A stretch of 64,000 bases of DNA from Notamacropus eugenii (taxonomy: Eukaryota; Chordata; Mammalia; Diprotodontia; Macropodidae): the NCBI RefSeq assembly GCF_028372415.1, contig NC_092878.1, positions 28,440,903 through 28,504,902 on the forward strand, written 5' to 3'. Of this stretch, positions 53,101 to 57,215 are shown piece by piece. Positions within the stretch are counted from its first letter, which is position 1. Each line of letters opens with the position of its first letter. Below the pieces are notes generated by a model. That model was given only the letters and a program-made list of their open reading frames with translations, was not told where the DNA came from and made no database searches. A program made the translations under genes and the position numbers.

Positions 53101-54081
53101 GTCATCTGGAATGAATTCACGGACTCAAGCATTCTCTAAGCCAAGGTGGCAAAGGTTTATTGTAACGCTAATATAGTGGGCAGAGCTCCTTAGAGAACTT
53201 GCCTTCCTTAAGGAATTGCATCTTAACAGGAATGATGCTAAAACTTATGTAGGAAAAGCAGTGAATTACCTAGCAGAAATGCTAATTAGGTGATAACTTA
53301 CCACCTTGGTCATTGGCATCATTCACTACTGGAAAACAGGGGAAGGGATTTCTCAGGGGTATATTTTTGGTCTGTTACAGTTAGCTTTGAGAGTTGGCAT
53401 CCATAGTTTGACCTCTGGATTGAATCTGATAACTTTGGGGATCAATACATGATATTCTGTGGTTACAGGATAGTCCTGTTTTTGCAAAAGAATTTCTTTA
53501 AAGGTCAGCTTGTTCTTGTGATGGGGAAACGTAATTTGTCTTACTGGGGCCCATTCATGAGTTTTATTAGGCATAGTATCCTTGGCCTGGGGAGAAAACT
53601 GTCATGGAATAGTGTTTTGAAGCTAAGGAGAAATGTGTGGGGTTCAAGTACAAGCACCCAAGCAGCTATAGGGGTTAAGTGACTTGCTCAGATTTGAACT
53701 CAAGTCCTCCTGATTCCAAGCCCAGTGCTCTATCTATTGCACCACCTAGCTGTCCCTACACCTAGCACATAGTAACTTCTTAACAAATGCTGGTTGACTG
53801 ACAACAGATCGCTTGCTGGGTAGTGGAGGAAAGAGTCAGAAATGAAGGTGATGAATGAAATATAACAATAAAAATTAAGGAAAATGAACTGTATCTGAAG
53901 GGGGGAAAATAACACAGTGTCAACCCAGAGATACCCTACTAGATCATTTCCATGAATTGTGGGCAGGTCAGACTTGAGTATGACTATACCTCCTTGGGAG
54001 CTACTCACACAGGTCAGTCCAGAACAAGTTCCTTGCTTCCAGGATCTTCACAGAGAGTTGGCAGCAAGGAGAGGCTTCACC
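23127..54081 (-). CDS. PLA2G4D: PLA2G4D, cytosolic phospholipase A2 delta (18 exons, first coding exon not placed)
   Basis: Calcium-dependent cytosolic phospholipase A2 of group IV. It hydrolyses glycerophospholipid acyl esters after its C2 domain binds membrane; the human enzyme is known from keratinocytes and psoriatic skin. Eighteen exons join with matching phases at every junction to give 800 residues plus stop, against about 803 for the same span of the human protein as I recall it. Numbering from the first visible residue: C2 domain about 5-125, with acidic and Asn calcium-loop positions in SEADPY, WNETF and [10 protein letters not shown]; linker 126-262; lipase domain 264-795. Oxyanion motif GGGAR is at 318-322, nucleophile motif GTSGS at 348-352 (Ser350) and catalytic Asp635 in LVDAAYF. 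There is no signal peptide or membrane segment. Paralogues PLA2G4E and PLA2G4F are less similar, for example in the EFSPYE, WKQHI and LTSS segments. No frameshift or internal stop is seen, so the gene looks intact. The N-terminal start lies upstream and is unresolved. Confidence 0.95.
23430..23508. repeat. Tandem duplication of a 47-base unit in intron 18
   Basis: GGATAAGACCCCTGGGAATC starts at 23430 and GGATAAGACACCTGGGAATC at 23477, each followed by CAATTAG. The second copy is partial. Confidence 0.9.
23640..23990 (+). repeat. L2-like LINE fragment
   Basis: It has GACCTCATTCCTTTAGTCCA, CATGGCTCCCTATCATTTCT and ATAATCTCCTCTGTTTCCC, the L2 3' coding-end pattern also seen at 33.7 kb and 45.1 kb. 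Confidence 0.6.
24003..24125 (+). repeat. MIR 3' half
   Basis: It reads AGCTGTGTGGCCCAAGGTAA, then a degraded CCTCAAGTGCCTCTTCTGAA core. Confidence 0.65.
24178..24575. repeat. Long TATG/CACA alternating purine-pyrimidine tract
   Basis: Almost 400 bases built from ACATATG, TGTGTAT and GCATGCATA motifs. Chance reading frames rich in Cys, His and Tyr cross it on both strands. Confidence 0.9.
24585..24700 (+). repeat. L2-like 3' end
   Basis: It reads CTTGAGGACAAGAGCAGC, then GCATAATGCTTGGCATGTAG and CTTAATAAATGCTTGTTG. Confidence 0.65.
25092..25278 (-). CDS. PLA2G4D: PLA2G4D exon 18
   Basis: It encodes [20 protein letters not shown], then [20 protein letters not shown] and [13 protein letters not shown] plus one base. 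The acceptor is CCTCCAG and the donor GTGAGC. The ECHLFSDP-CPEAP-LHFPLVN segment is shared with human PLA2G4D. Confidence 0.95.
25327..25575 (-). repeat. MIR-type elements, two copies
   Basis: Two blocks, TCTCATTTTACAAGTAAGGA and TTCATTTTGCAAATGAGGAA, each lead into AACTGAGGTCC or AACTGAGGCCC. They look like adjacent antisense SINE copies in intron 17. Confidence 0.6.
25590..25735. repeat. TTATAATA AT-rich tract
   Basis: About 140 bases of AATTTATAATAATAAA-like units, almost free of G and C. Confidence 0.9.
26586..26836 (-). repeat. MIR element
   Basis: It reads CTACTATGTGCCAGGCACTT, TCAGATCCTCACAATACCCC and GGGAAACTGAGGTAGACAGA. Nearly full length, in intron 17. Confidence 0.8.
27606..27772 (-). 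CDS. PLA2G4D: PLA2G4D exon 17 (catalytic Asp)
   Basis: It encodes [20 protein letters not shown], then DAAYFINTS and [15 protein letters not shown]. The Asp of [11 protein letters not shown] aligns with the catalytic Asp of the cPLA2 Ser-Asp dyad (residue 635 here). The acceptor is TGCCTAG and the donor GTGCCT. It enters with AC completing the split Asp and leaves in phase 0. Confidence 0.96.
28065..28256 (-). CDS. PLA2G4D: PLA2G4D exon 16
   Basis: It encodes [20 protein letters not shown], then a segment with [20 protein letters not shown] and QDYC, ending RTWG plus one base. The acceptor is GCTATAG and the donor GTGAGG. 63 codons. FLTGRPLHQ-NFL-GL-LHQDYC is typical of PLA2G4D. Confidence 0.94.
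28458..28565 (-). CDS. PLA2G4D: PLA2G4D exon 15
   Basis: It encodes [20 protein letters not shown], then [15 protein letters not shown]. The acceptor is CCCTCAG and the donor [23 protein letters not shown] and WKQHI-DKTR separate PLA2G4D from PLA2G4E and PLA2G4F. Confidence 0.95.
28855..29110 (-). repeat. MIR-like elements, two copies
   Basis: ACCCTCTCATTTTACAAATA and GACACATTTTACAGATGAGG each begin an antisense MIR-like block in intron 14. The second carries AACGGAGGCCCAAGG. Confidence 0.6.
29300..29499 (+). mobile_element. Marsupial tRNA-headed SINE, internally deleted
   Basis: The head GGTGCGGTAGATAAAGTGCC leads directly into GACAAGTCACTTAACTCTG, skipping part of the CORE, then GGAGAAGGAAATGGCAAACC and a CAACAACC end. 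Confidence 0.8.
30101..30356 (-). mobile_element. Marsupial tRNA-headed SINE
   Basis: It reads TTGTTGTTCAGTCACTTGAG, then CCCATTTTGGGGTTTTCTTA and GTGACTTGCCCAGGGTCACG. The head is degraded to TGCCACTTAGCTGGG. Confidence 0.87.
30950..31470 (+). repeat. L2-like LINE fragment
   Basis: It reads GGCATTAAAGACCCTTCACA, TTCCCACCTCCATCCCTTTG and CTCCTTGAGACTTTCCCCAG, the L2 3' region in sense orientation. Confidence 0.6.
31500..31690 (-). repeat. MIR-like element
   Basis: It reads CTCATTTTGCAGATAAGGAA, then AACTGAGGCC and GACTTGCCCAAGATCACACA. Confidence 0.65.
32105..32870 (+). mobile_element. Marsupial L1 3' end, best-preserved copy
   Basis: About 760 bases: GGGTCCCAAAGAGATCATAG, ATAGCAGCTCTCTTTGTGAT, GGCCAAAAACTGGAAATCAA, then ATGAACTGATGCTGAGTGAA, a polypurine GGGAGGGGGAAAGCAGGGGG tract and an A-rich tail. 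It serves as the reference for the other L1 pieces here. It lies in intron 14, ending about 100 bases below exon 14. Confidence 0.85.
32970..33107 (-). CDS. PLA2G4D: PLA2G4D exon 14
   Basis: It encodes [18 protein letters not shown], then [15 protein letters not shown] and ESRICFLE. The acceptor is TGTGCAG and the donor [32 protein letters not shown] is the most conserved cPLA2 core segment and confirms the family. Confidence 0.96.
33330..33460. repeat. AT-rich tract
   Basis: About 110 bases of TTTATAATTTA and AATTAATT units with almost no G or C, in intron 13. Confidence 0.85.
33560..34260 (+). repeat. L2 LINE 3' fragment
   Basis: One of the longest L2 copies: TCATCTCCAATCCATCTTCC, CAGTGGCTCCCTATTGCCTC, then CCTCAT...CTTTTCAAGTTTTAGTTTAG and a CCCAGCACTTAGGTCAGTGC end. 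It lies in intron 13, close below exon 13. Confidence 0.7.
34346..34463 (-). CDS. PLA2G4D: PLA2G4D exon 13
   Basis: It encodes [20 protein letters not shown], then [19 protein letters not shown] plus one base. The acceptor is CCCCAG and the donor [28 protein letters not shown] is almost identical to human PLA2G4D. It follows a large intron of about 5.4 kb. Confidence 0.95.
35085..35600 (+). repeat. CR1/L3 LINE 3' fragment
   Basis: It reads ACAGAATCTCAGCATTGGAA, TCATTCAACCTGACTCTAG and GGTTGCCCTCCTCTGGATGT, the last being the hallmark CR1/L3 3' segment. In intron 12. Confidence 0.7.
36535..37165 (-). mobile_element. Marsupial L1 3'-end fragment
   Basis: It reads CGTTCACTTCACTTTGCATC, ATAGCACAATAGTATTCCAT and CTTTGGGATACAGACCTAGT. 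Antisense to the copy at 38155-38700, 1 kb away. Confidence 0.8.
37385..37600 (+). repeat. L2-like 3' end
   Basis: It reads AGATTGTAGGAGCTTACTGT, CGCTTAACACAATGCCTGGC and AGTAGGCACTTAATCAATGT. Confidence 0.65.
37800..37920 (+). repeat. Imperfect ATGGATCTGTTTTTTGGGG tandem repeat
   Basis: About four copies of a 25-45 base unit starting GATGGATCT or GATGTATCT, each with a T-rich part and a run of 5-9 G. In intron 12. Confidence 0.8.
38155..38700 (+). mobile_element. Marsupial L1 3'-end fragment
   Basis: It reads TGCTATAAGAAATGATGAGC, GTGAACTGATACAAAGTGAA and GGAACTCAATTTTTTTAAAA, ending in an A-rich tail. Confidence 0.8.
38925..39235 (+). repeat. L2-like fragment, split by the next element
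   Basis: It reads TACAATCTGGCTCTATGCAA and CTGCCGCAGCCTATGTGAGG. The expected 3' end (TTTAATAAAAGTTTATTGAT) reappears at 39732, beyond an LTR-like block. Confidence 0.5.
39240..39723 (+). repeat. Candidate solo LTR of an endogenous retrovirus
   Basis: The block separates two halves of an L2-like element, contains CTGTATAAGCATAACTCCCC and AGCGGAGTCTCACTTAACG, and ends in a CTCAACA-type terminus. No target duplication is resolved. Exact start uncertain. Confidence 0.4.
39897..40119 (-). CDS. PLA2G4D: PLA2G4D exon 12
   Basis: It completes the split Trp, then encodes [20 protein letters not shown] and continues to [17 protein letters not shown]. The acceptor is CCATCAG and the donor GTAAGA. 74 codons, phase 1 of the shared codon to phase 0. 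It is the longest exon in the gene and closely matches the human DPEWSQRDLEGPI-to-LWALVLE span. Confidence 0.95.
40714..40850 (-). CDS. PLA2G4D: PLA2G4D exon 11 (oxyanion loop and nucleophile Ser)
   Basis: It encodes [20 protein letters not shown], then a helix segment and [16 protein letters not shown] forms the oxyanion hole and carries the conserved Arg; GTSGS is the lipase nucleophile elbow, whose first Ser is residue 350 of the assembled protein. The acceptor is CACAG and the donor GTGAGG. 45 codons plus two bases of a split Trp. Confidence 0.96.
41405..41462. repeat. (TG)n microsatellite
   Basis: About 20 TG units after TATGTGTGTATG, in intron 10. Confidence 0.95.
41928..42030. repeat. 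TATA/TATG AT-rich tract
   Basis: A run of ATATGTGTATGTATAGGATA-like units about 390 bases downstream of exon 10, in intron 10. Confidence 0.85.
42418..42553 (-). CDS. PLA2G4D: PLA2G4D exon 10 (start of lipase domain)
   Basis: It encodes [20 protein letters not shown], then [20 protein letters not shown] and LQEDE. The acceptor is ATCACAG and the donor the unusual [16 protein letters not shown] is the conserved cPLA2 segment just before the oxyanion loop. The frame must end at Glu because the next codons are GTC TGA. Confidence 0.93.
42939..43099 (-). CDS. PLA2G4D: PLA2G4D exon 9
   Basis: It encodes [20 protein letters not shown], then VAVPAP and a variable tail ending LLAASLG plus TG. It enters in phase 0 after TTTACAG. 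The 3' end is ambiguous by one codon: a donor GTCATG after 42939 gives Gly-Cys as in the human protein, whereas GTGGTC after 42942 gives Gly only. Both keep phase 2. The VPAP-to-GC stretch diverges more from the human protein than its neighbours do. Confidence 0.85.
43370..43690 (+). repeat. MIR element
   Basis: It reads GAGCCAGGAAGGCCTTAG, TTCGTAAACCTTATATACAC and then a degraded antisense-like block. In intron 8. Confidence 0.5.
43752..43888 (-). CDS. PLA2G4D: PLA2G4D exon 8 (linker/domain boundary)
   Basis: It encodes [20 protein letters not shown], then a segment ending [16 protein letters not shown]. The acceptor is CCTCAG and the donor [15 protein letters not shown] is diagnostic of PLA2G4D. 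It enters in phase 1 (completing Glu) and leaves in phase 0. Confidence 0.93.
44073..44265 (+). mobile_element. 3' part of marsupial SINE (ATTTCTCTGATG type)
   Basis: It starts CATCTCCAGTCATCCTGATG, then AACAAAGTCAAGTGCAAGTG and CATTTCTCTGATGTCATGG, ending AACAACAACC. The tRNA head is missing. Confidence 0.85.
44614..44849 (+). mobile_element. Marsupial tRNA-headed SINE
   Basis: The head CTAGGTGGTGCAGTGGAGAA, CTGGAGTCAGGAAGATCTGA and tail GAAGCACTCCAGTATCGTTG. In intron 7. Confidence 0.85.
45080..45330 (+). repeat. L2-like LINE fragment
   Basis: It reads GTGGCTCCCTATTGCCTGAA and TGCCTCTTATGAGCCCAGAC, followed by an AT-rich microsatellite. Confidence 0.6.
45335..45550. repeat. TATG/TATA AT-rich microsatellite
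   Basis: Over 200 bases of ACATATTGTATGTATAACA-like sequence, in intron 7. Confidence 0.85.
45551..45664 (-). mobile_element. Tail part of marsupial tRNA-headed SINE
   Basis: It reads TTGTTACTGTCCAGTTGTTT, then GGTTTTCCTTGGCAAAGATA. Only the 3' half is present. Confidence 0.75.
45755..45902. repeat. (GGAT)n/(GGGT)n microsatellite
   Basis: About 36 tetranucleotide units, mostly GGAT with GGGT variants, in intron 7. The Trp/Met/Asp and Ile/His/Pro/Ser frames across it are artefacts. Confidence 0.96.
45905..46290 (+). repeat. CR1/L3 LINE 3' fragment, first half
   Basis: It reads TGGTCATCCAGCTCTATTTG, CTACCAAGGTAACCCATTCC and AAAATATTTCAGCC. It continues after an L2-like block at 46695. Confidence 0.65.
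46291..46690 (+). repeat. L2-like LINE fragment inserted in CR1/L3
   Basis: It reads TTCAAGTCCCAGGTAAAACA, GTGCTTACACAATGCCTGGC and CTTAATAAATGTTTAGTGAT, a typical L2 3' end. Confidence 0.65.
46691..46838 (+). repeat. CR1/L3 LINE 3' fragment, second half
   Basis: It reads TTTGGGTGCACTTGAGCTTA, TCAATGGCCTCCCTAAAATG and TATTCCAAATGTGG, the downstream CR1/L3 segment. It runs up to exon 7. Confidence 0.6.
46840..46903 (-). CDS. PLA2G4D: PLA2G4D exon 7 (linker)
   Basis: It encodes [21 protein letters not shown] plus one base of a split Glu. The acceptor is TTCTAG and the donor GTGAGC. RELSCL and the GSTA-V pattern match human PLA2G4D. It sits just inside the edge of an old CR1/L3 fragment. Confidence 0.9.
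47335..47460 (+). mobile_element. L1 3' terminus
   Basis: It reads GGATTTGGAGCTCAAAACTT, then ACATGTAATTGGGTAAAAAT, matching the end of the copy at 38155-38700. Confidence 0.6.
48129..48171 (-). CDS. PLA2G4D: PLA2G4D exon 6 (linker)
   Basis: A 43-base exon. Its first base completes an Ile codon from exon 5, then [14 protein letters not shown] follows. The acceptor is TCTACAG; the donor is GTAACC, weaker than consensus. It matches the SDRPENLITNKVIV segment of human PLA2G4D. A long CA/TG tract starts about 130 bases upstream of the acceptor. Confidence 0.9.
48301..48381. repeat. (CA)n microsatellite upstream of exon 6
   Basis: About 35 CA units with a C8 interruption. On the gene strand it is (TG)n, roughly 130 bases before the exon 6 acceptor. 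Confidence 0.97.
48590..48800 (-). repeat. MIR element
   Basis: It reads TTACACAGCACTTTAAGTCT, TTTTAGAGATGAGAAAATGA and CCACACAGCTAGTAAGTGTC. Confidence 0.75.
49022..49062 (-). CDS. PLA2G4D: PLA2G4D exon 5 (C2-lipase linker)
   Basis: A 41-base exon encoding [13 protein letters not shown] plus two bases, with TTTCAG acceptor and GTGAGT donor. It matches the GEEELDVEFLMEE segment of human PLA2G4D in position and phase. It is too short to be seen as an open reading frame alone and is supported by frame on both sides. Confidence 0.9.
49862..49993 (-). CDS. PLA2G4D: PLA2G4D exon 4 (end of C2 domain)
   Basis: It encodes [17 protein letters not shown] through the [13 protein letters not shown] end, 44 whole codons in phase 0/0. 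The acceptor is CTCCAG and the donor [16 protein letters not shown] is calcium loop 3 of the C2 domain. A GATA-type microsatellite begins only about 65 bases upstream of the acceptor. Confidence 0.95.
50058..50260. repeat. (GATA)n/(GGAT)n/GAGA compound microsatellite upstream of exon 4
   Basis: About 14 clean GATA units, then GAAA, GAGA and GGAT variants, with a repeated GAGAGATAGACAGATGGATA block (50152 and 50203). On the gene strand it is pyrimidine-rich CTAT and starts about 65 bases before the exon 4 acceptor. Confidence 0.96.
50319..50373. repeat. (TA)n and (CA)n microsatellite
   Basis: Two TATATATATA blocks separated by GCAA, then a short CA run, in intron 3. Confidence 0.92.
50630..50890 (+). 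repeat. Copy 1 of a 250-base local repeat containing a MIR
   Basis: It contains GGGGAGAGCATTGCAGTCAG, GAGGTCCTGAGTTCTAACTT and TCTGAGGTCCCTTCCAGCTC. It pairs with 54390-54640 over both the MIR and non-MIR parts. Confidence 0.7.
51546..51682 (-). CDS. PLA2G4D: PLA2G4D exon 3 (C2 domain core)
   Basis: It encodes [16 protein letters not shown], then [18 protein letters not shown] and SFRIQRQVK. It enters with two bases (TA) after GGCAG and ends at AAG before GTAAAG in phase 0. The Asp of EADPY and the Asn of WNETF sit at calcium-loop positions of cPLA2 C2 domains. 45 codons plus the split Leu. Confidence 0.95.
51715..51961 (-). mobile_element. Marsupial tRNA-headed SINE just upstream of exon 3
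   Basis: It reads TTGGGGTTTTCTTGGCAAAG, AGGAAACTGAGGCAAACAGG and ACCACCTAGCTGTCCCC. Its low-coordinate edge is about 30 bases from the exon 3 acceptor. Confidence 0.9.
52115..52300 (+). repeat. MIR element
   Basis: It reads GGATCAGAGTTCAAATCCTG, TCTTATCTGTAAAATGAGGA and CCCAAGGTCCCTTCTGGCT. Confidence 0.75.
52881..52904. repeat. (CCCCCA)4 tract, G-quadruplex-prone on the gene strand
   Basis: Four exact CCCCCA units; the minus (gene) strand has four runs of five G with single-T spacers. It lies inside an L2-like end in intron 2. Confidence 0.95.
52930..53047 (-). mobile_element. Marsupial SINE, first half (split by LTR)
   Basis: It reads TTGTTGTTTAATTGTATCTA, CCCCATTTGGGGTTTTCTTG and stops after AGGAAACTGAGACAA. 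The remainder resumes at about 53668. Confidence 0.85.
53049..53660 (-). mobile_element. Endogenous retroviral LTR inserted in a SINE
   Basis: About 610 bases. The minus strand has a polyadenylation signal AATAAA at 53156-53161 and ends in AAACCACA, a CA terminus. Its upstream start is approximate, near a TGCTTGGG. The open frame on its minus strand is short and not a recognised viral gene. No target duplication could be settled, and no gag, pol or env is present. Confidence 0.6.
53668..53756 (-). mobile_element. Marsupial SINE, second half (split by LTR)
   Basis: It resumes GGTTAAGTGACTTGCTCAGA and ends at the head TGCACCACCTAGCTGTCCC. Confidence 0.85.
54009..54081 (-). CDS. PLA2G4D: PLA2G4D exon 2 (start of C2 domain)
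   Basis: The minus strand reads a CCCTTCAG acceptor, then [18 protein letters not shown] and WTDL, then a GTGAGT donor. It enters in phase 0 and leaves in phase 1; the last base joins the next exon to make Leu. Human PLA2G4D has a nearly identical GEAS-QL-V-LEARNL-W-DLL segment, the first beta strand and first calcium loop of the C2 domain. This is the most 5' exon I can place with certainty. Confidence 0.92.
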
Positions 54082-54247
54082 CTGAAGGGGAAACGTGAAC
54101 AAGGCTCCTTACCATAACATTCAAAGCCAAGCCAAGAAAGCAGCAAAGCTTGCCAGGAGGTCCTCTGTTCTCTGTGGGGCCTTTGTGGGTGCAGAATTGT
54201 TGCAGCTGCTCCGGGAGATCTCCTGAGACTTCTGTCCTGAGACCTCT

Positions 54248-54380
54248 AAGGTAGCTTGGTGGATAGAATGCTGCACCTGAGTCCCAATATGACCTCACAC
54301 ACTTATGAACTATGTGATCCCAGGCAAGTCACTTAATCATTGTCTGCCTCAGTTTCCTCAACTGTAAAAAAGGAGTCCTA
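54248..54380 (+). mobile_element. Marsupial SINE fragment
   Basis: It reads TAGCTTGGTGGATAGAATGC, CCAGGCAAGTCACTTAATC and CCTCAGTTTCCTCAACTG. The 3' half is missing. Confidence 0.75.
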
Positions 54381-54389
54381 AAAACTAGT

Positions 54390-54640
54390 GGTGATTAGAA
54401 CTCAGGTAGAGTAGCTAGGGAGAGCATTATAGTAACCACCCAGAGTAGCATGGTGAAGAGGAATGCACTTTGACTCTGGAAGCAGAGGTCCTGAGTTCTA
54501 ACCTCAGGCAGGTCATGACCCTGGGTCTCAGTTTCCTCATCTGTAAAATGAGGACTAGATGGGGTCTCTGAGGTCCCTTCCATCTCTTAGATATATGATT
54601 CCATAAGTCTCTTTGACTCTTAAGAACATGGGTTTAGAGA
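54390..54640 (+). repeat. Copy 2 of a 250-base local repeat containing a MIR
   Basis: It contains TAGGGAGAGCATTATAGTAA, GAGGTCCTGAGTTCTAACCT and TCTGAGGTCCCTTCCATCTC. It pairs with 50630-50890. Confidence 0.7.
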
Positions 54641-54689
54641 TGGAGAGGATAAAAGAGGTGAGCAAGTCATACCAGCTTCCTGAATTTTC

Positions 54690-55022
54690 TCAGACTGTCT
54701 CCCATGACTGAAATGCTCCCCTTCCTCAACTCCACCTACTGACTTCCCTGGGTCCTTTTAAATCTCAGCTACAATCCCATCTTTTTTTACAGAAGGCCTT
54801 TCCTAACCCCTCTTAATTCCAGTGTTTTCTCTGTTAATTATTCCCTACTTACCCTATATATTACCCTGTATATATGCTTTCCATATATTTGTTTGCATGT
54901 TGTCTCCCTTTCCCCCAATTAGATTGTAAGCTCCTTGAGGGTAAGAACTGTCTTTTGCCTATTTTTGTATCCCTACCACTTATTAGCACGAGGCCCGACA
55001 CATAGCAGACACTTAATACATG
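54690..55022 (+). repeat. L2-like LINE 3' end
   Basis: It reads AGAAGGCCTTTCCTAACCCC, TAGATTGTAAGCTCCTTGAG and CACATAGCAGACACTTAATA. Confidence 0.7.
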
Positions 55023-55243
55023 TCTCAGATAGCTGGATAGAGCACTGGGCCTGGAGTCAAGAAGACCTGAGCTCAAATCTGACCTAAATATTGACTAGCT
55101 ATGTGACTCCAGTCAAGTCATTTATCCCTGTTTGCCTCAGTTTCCTCATCTGTAAAATAAGCTAGAGAAGGAAATGGCAAATCACTCTAGCATCTTTGCC
55201 AATAAAACCAAGAGTCAGACACAACTGAGAAAAAGACTGAAAG
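55023..55243 (+). mobile_element. Marsupial tRNA-headed SINE
   Basis: It reads TAGCTGGATAGAGCACTGGG, CAGTTTCCTCATCTGTAAAA and GAGAAGGAAATGGCAAATCA. Confidence 0.88.
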
Positions 55244-55252
55244 GGAAGACGT

Positions 55253-55475
55253 AAACGCTTTTAAGATTTGCAAGGCATTTTACATGTCACTTAATTTGAG
55301 CTTCACAGTCACCTTGTGAGGCAGGTGCCATTATCATCCCCAACTTAGCAATGAGGAAACTGAGACTGAGAGAAAAGTTAAGTGACTTGCCCAGAGTCAC
55401 ACAGCTGGGAAGTACCTGAGACAGGATTTAAATTCATGTCTGGCAATCTATCCACTATGCCACCTAACTGCCTGA
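55253..55475 (-). repeat. MIR element
   Basis: It reads AGATTTGCAAGGCATTTTAC, GAGGAAACTGAGACTGAGAG and AAGTGACTTGCCCAGAGTCA. Well preserved. Confidence 0.8.
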
Positions 55476-56395
55476 TACACTTATCACTTTCGATCAGCCA
55501 TCGTTGGCCCTCTCTCTCTATTCAGTCAGACCTGTTGAGGTCACCCTTTGTGTGTTGCATCCTCATTAACCTGAATTCCAAATGTGTCAGCCTTTCTCTT
55601 CACCTACCACTACCCTCCTGCTCCCTCAGAGAACCATGCCCAGACAAAACAATCATTGTCCCAACACAAGCTGTACACCCTGCAGTGACTGCTGTCTCCT
55701 CCCTCCTCTGGGCACGTTGCACCTTCCCTTCTATTGCAAAGACAACAGAAGAGCTTCCCTGTGTGGCTCATGGATCAATATCCAGGAGAGCCTCTGGCTG
55801 GTGAGATCAGGAACATGTGGCCCTGGGAGTGTCCCTACCAGCTTTCTGCTCCATTAGGGTGGTCAGGAAAACACCCTAATGAGGTAGGTTCCTTCCTCAA
55901 TTTGTGGTGATTAATGATCCAAAAAGACACTGAGCAACATTTCCCATGAATGAGCCCTCAACCAAAGGTGGCCCAGTTTTCTTGATTTCAAAAAATACTC
56001 AGTTTGATCCCCTCCCAGCCTCACAGATTCTCAGTGCCAAACGCATCAGAAAGAAGTCTGTTTCAAGAGCTCCAAAGAGTCCGTGAGAATTAAAACTCAT
56101 TAAGGAAAATGAGGTCAAAACCCTGCTCCAAGGTAGCTTGGTCAGAGGTGCTGAGCACACATAGAGGTGCCTGCCTTAGCAGGACAGGATCAGAAAAGCC
56201 TTTCCTGCCTTTAGAGAAGAGACAATTAAGATTAGTAAAGTCCGGAATACCCAGATTCACTTGGGGAGAAGGGACATAGCAAAGTCCAGACCCATTCAGA
56301 GAGCCACTCCTCAGTCAGAGATAGTCCAGCCTGACAGACCCCTACTCCTGCCACCCAGGGCTCTACAGCTCCCTCTCCTGCTGGGTGGCCACTTA

Positions 56396-56497
56396 CCCCT
56401 TTAGGAATGCTGGGACAACATGGCGTCCTCTCTTGGTGCCACTTCCTAACCCATCAATCTCAACATTGAGTTTGGGGCTGCTTGGCTCTGACTCCAT
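56396..56497 (-). other. Candidate upstream coding exon (MESEPSS...), unproven
   Basis: The minus strand has ATG at 56495-56497 in context AGAGATGG, then 33 open codons beginning MESEPSSPKLNVEIDG and ending AFLK, and a strong GGTAAGT-type donor. Human PLA2G4D also begins Met-Glu-Ser. It ends in phase 2, however, while exon 2 needs phase 0, so direct splicing fails and a further exon would be needed. It may be a chance open frame. Confidence 0.25.
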
Positions 56498-56674
56498 CTC
56501 TGCTCTGCCTCAGAAAGCTTTTCCTTGGAAAGATATTTTTTTTTTAAGTGGAACCTCAGTCATCCTCATTTAGCATCAGACACTTGCTCTTCCCAGCATT
56601 CTTCCAGCTCTAGGGAGTTAGCAACGAGACCAGAACTTTGCCTCTGTAACACTTCCTTCTTGTTCTTCCATTTT

Positions 56675-56916
56675 GTGTTGTTCGGTTGTTTCAGACTCTT
56701 GCTGGCCCCATTTGGAATTTTCTTGCAAAGTTACCAGAAGAGTTTGTTATTTCCTTCTCCAGTTCATTTCACAGATGAGGAAACTGAGGCAAACAGGTTT
56801 AAGTGACTTGCCCAGGTCACACAGCTAGTAAGTGTCTGAGGCCAGTTTGAACTCAGGTTTTCCTGACTCCATGCCTGCCACTCTATCTATCCACTGTGCC
56901 ACCTAGCTGCCCAGCT
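56675..56916 (-). mobile_element. Marsupial tRNA-headed SINE
   Basis: It reads TGTTGTTCGGTTGTTTCAGA, GAGGAAACTGAGGCAAACAG and CCACCTAGCTGCCCAGC. Confidence 0.88.
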
Positions 56917-57215
56917 ATTGCTTTTTCTTCTCTGGGGTTCTAATAAACAATTATGAACTAAGCTGTTTTCTTCCCATAGCCTGGTCCCCTCAACTGGGAT
57001 GATCCTCACTTAACTAAACTGCTGGATCAATCAATGGTGGATCATTGATACTGACTTCCATGAGGTTTTCCTATGGAAAGTCCCCTGACTCAGCTTTCTC
57101 CCTCGGTAATAAGAGCTAACATTTATATAGCCGCGAAGGTTTGCAAAGAGCTTTAATACATTGTCTCATCAGTACCTTTATCCCCATTTTACAAGTGGAT
57201 TTGAAAAAGGTTAAG

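Noticed and set aside
54077-54298. Minus frame ending in an AATGTTATG donor just before exon 2, in phase 0
   Set aside because: The implied intron would be only about 25 bases, too short to splice, and the sequence includes a SINE edge.
55833-55857. ATG GAG CAG AAA GCT followed by GTAGGG on the minus strand as first exon
   Set aside because: Phase 1 leads to an immediate TGA in exon 2.
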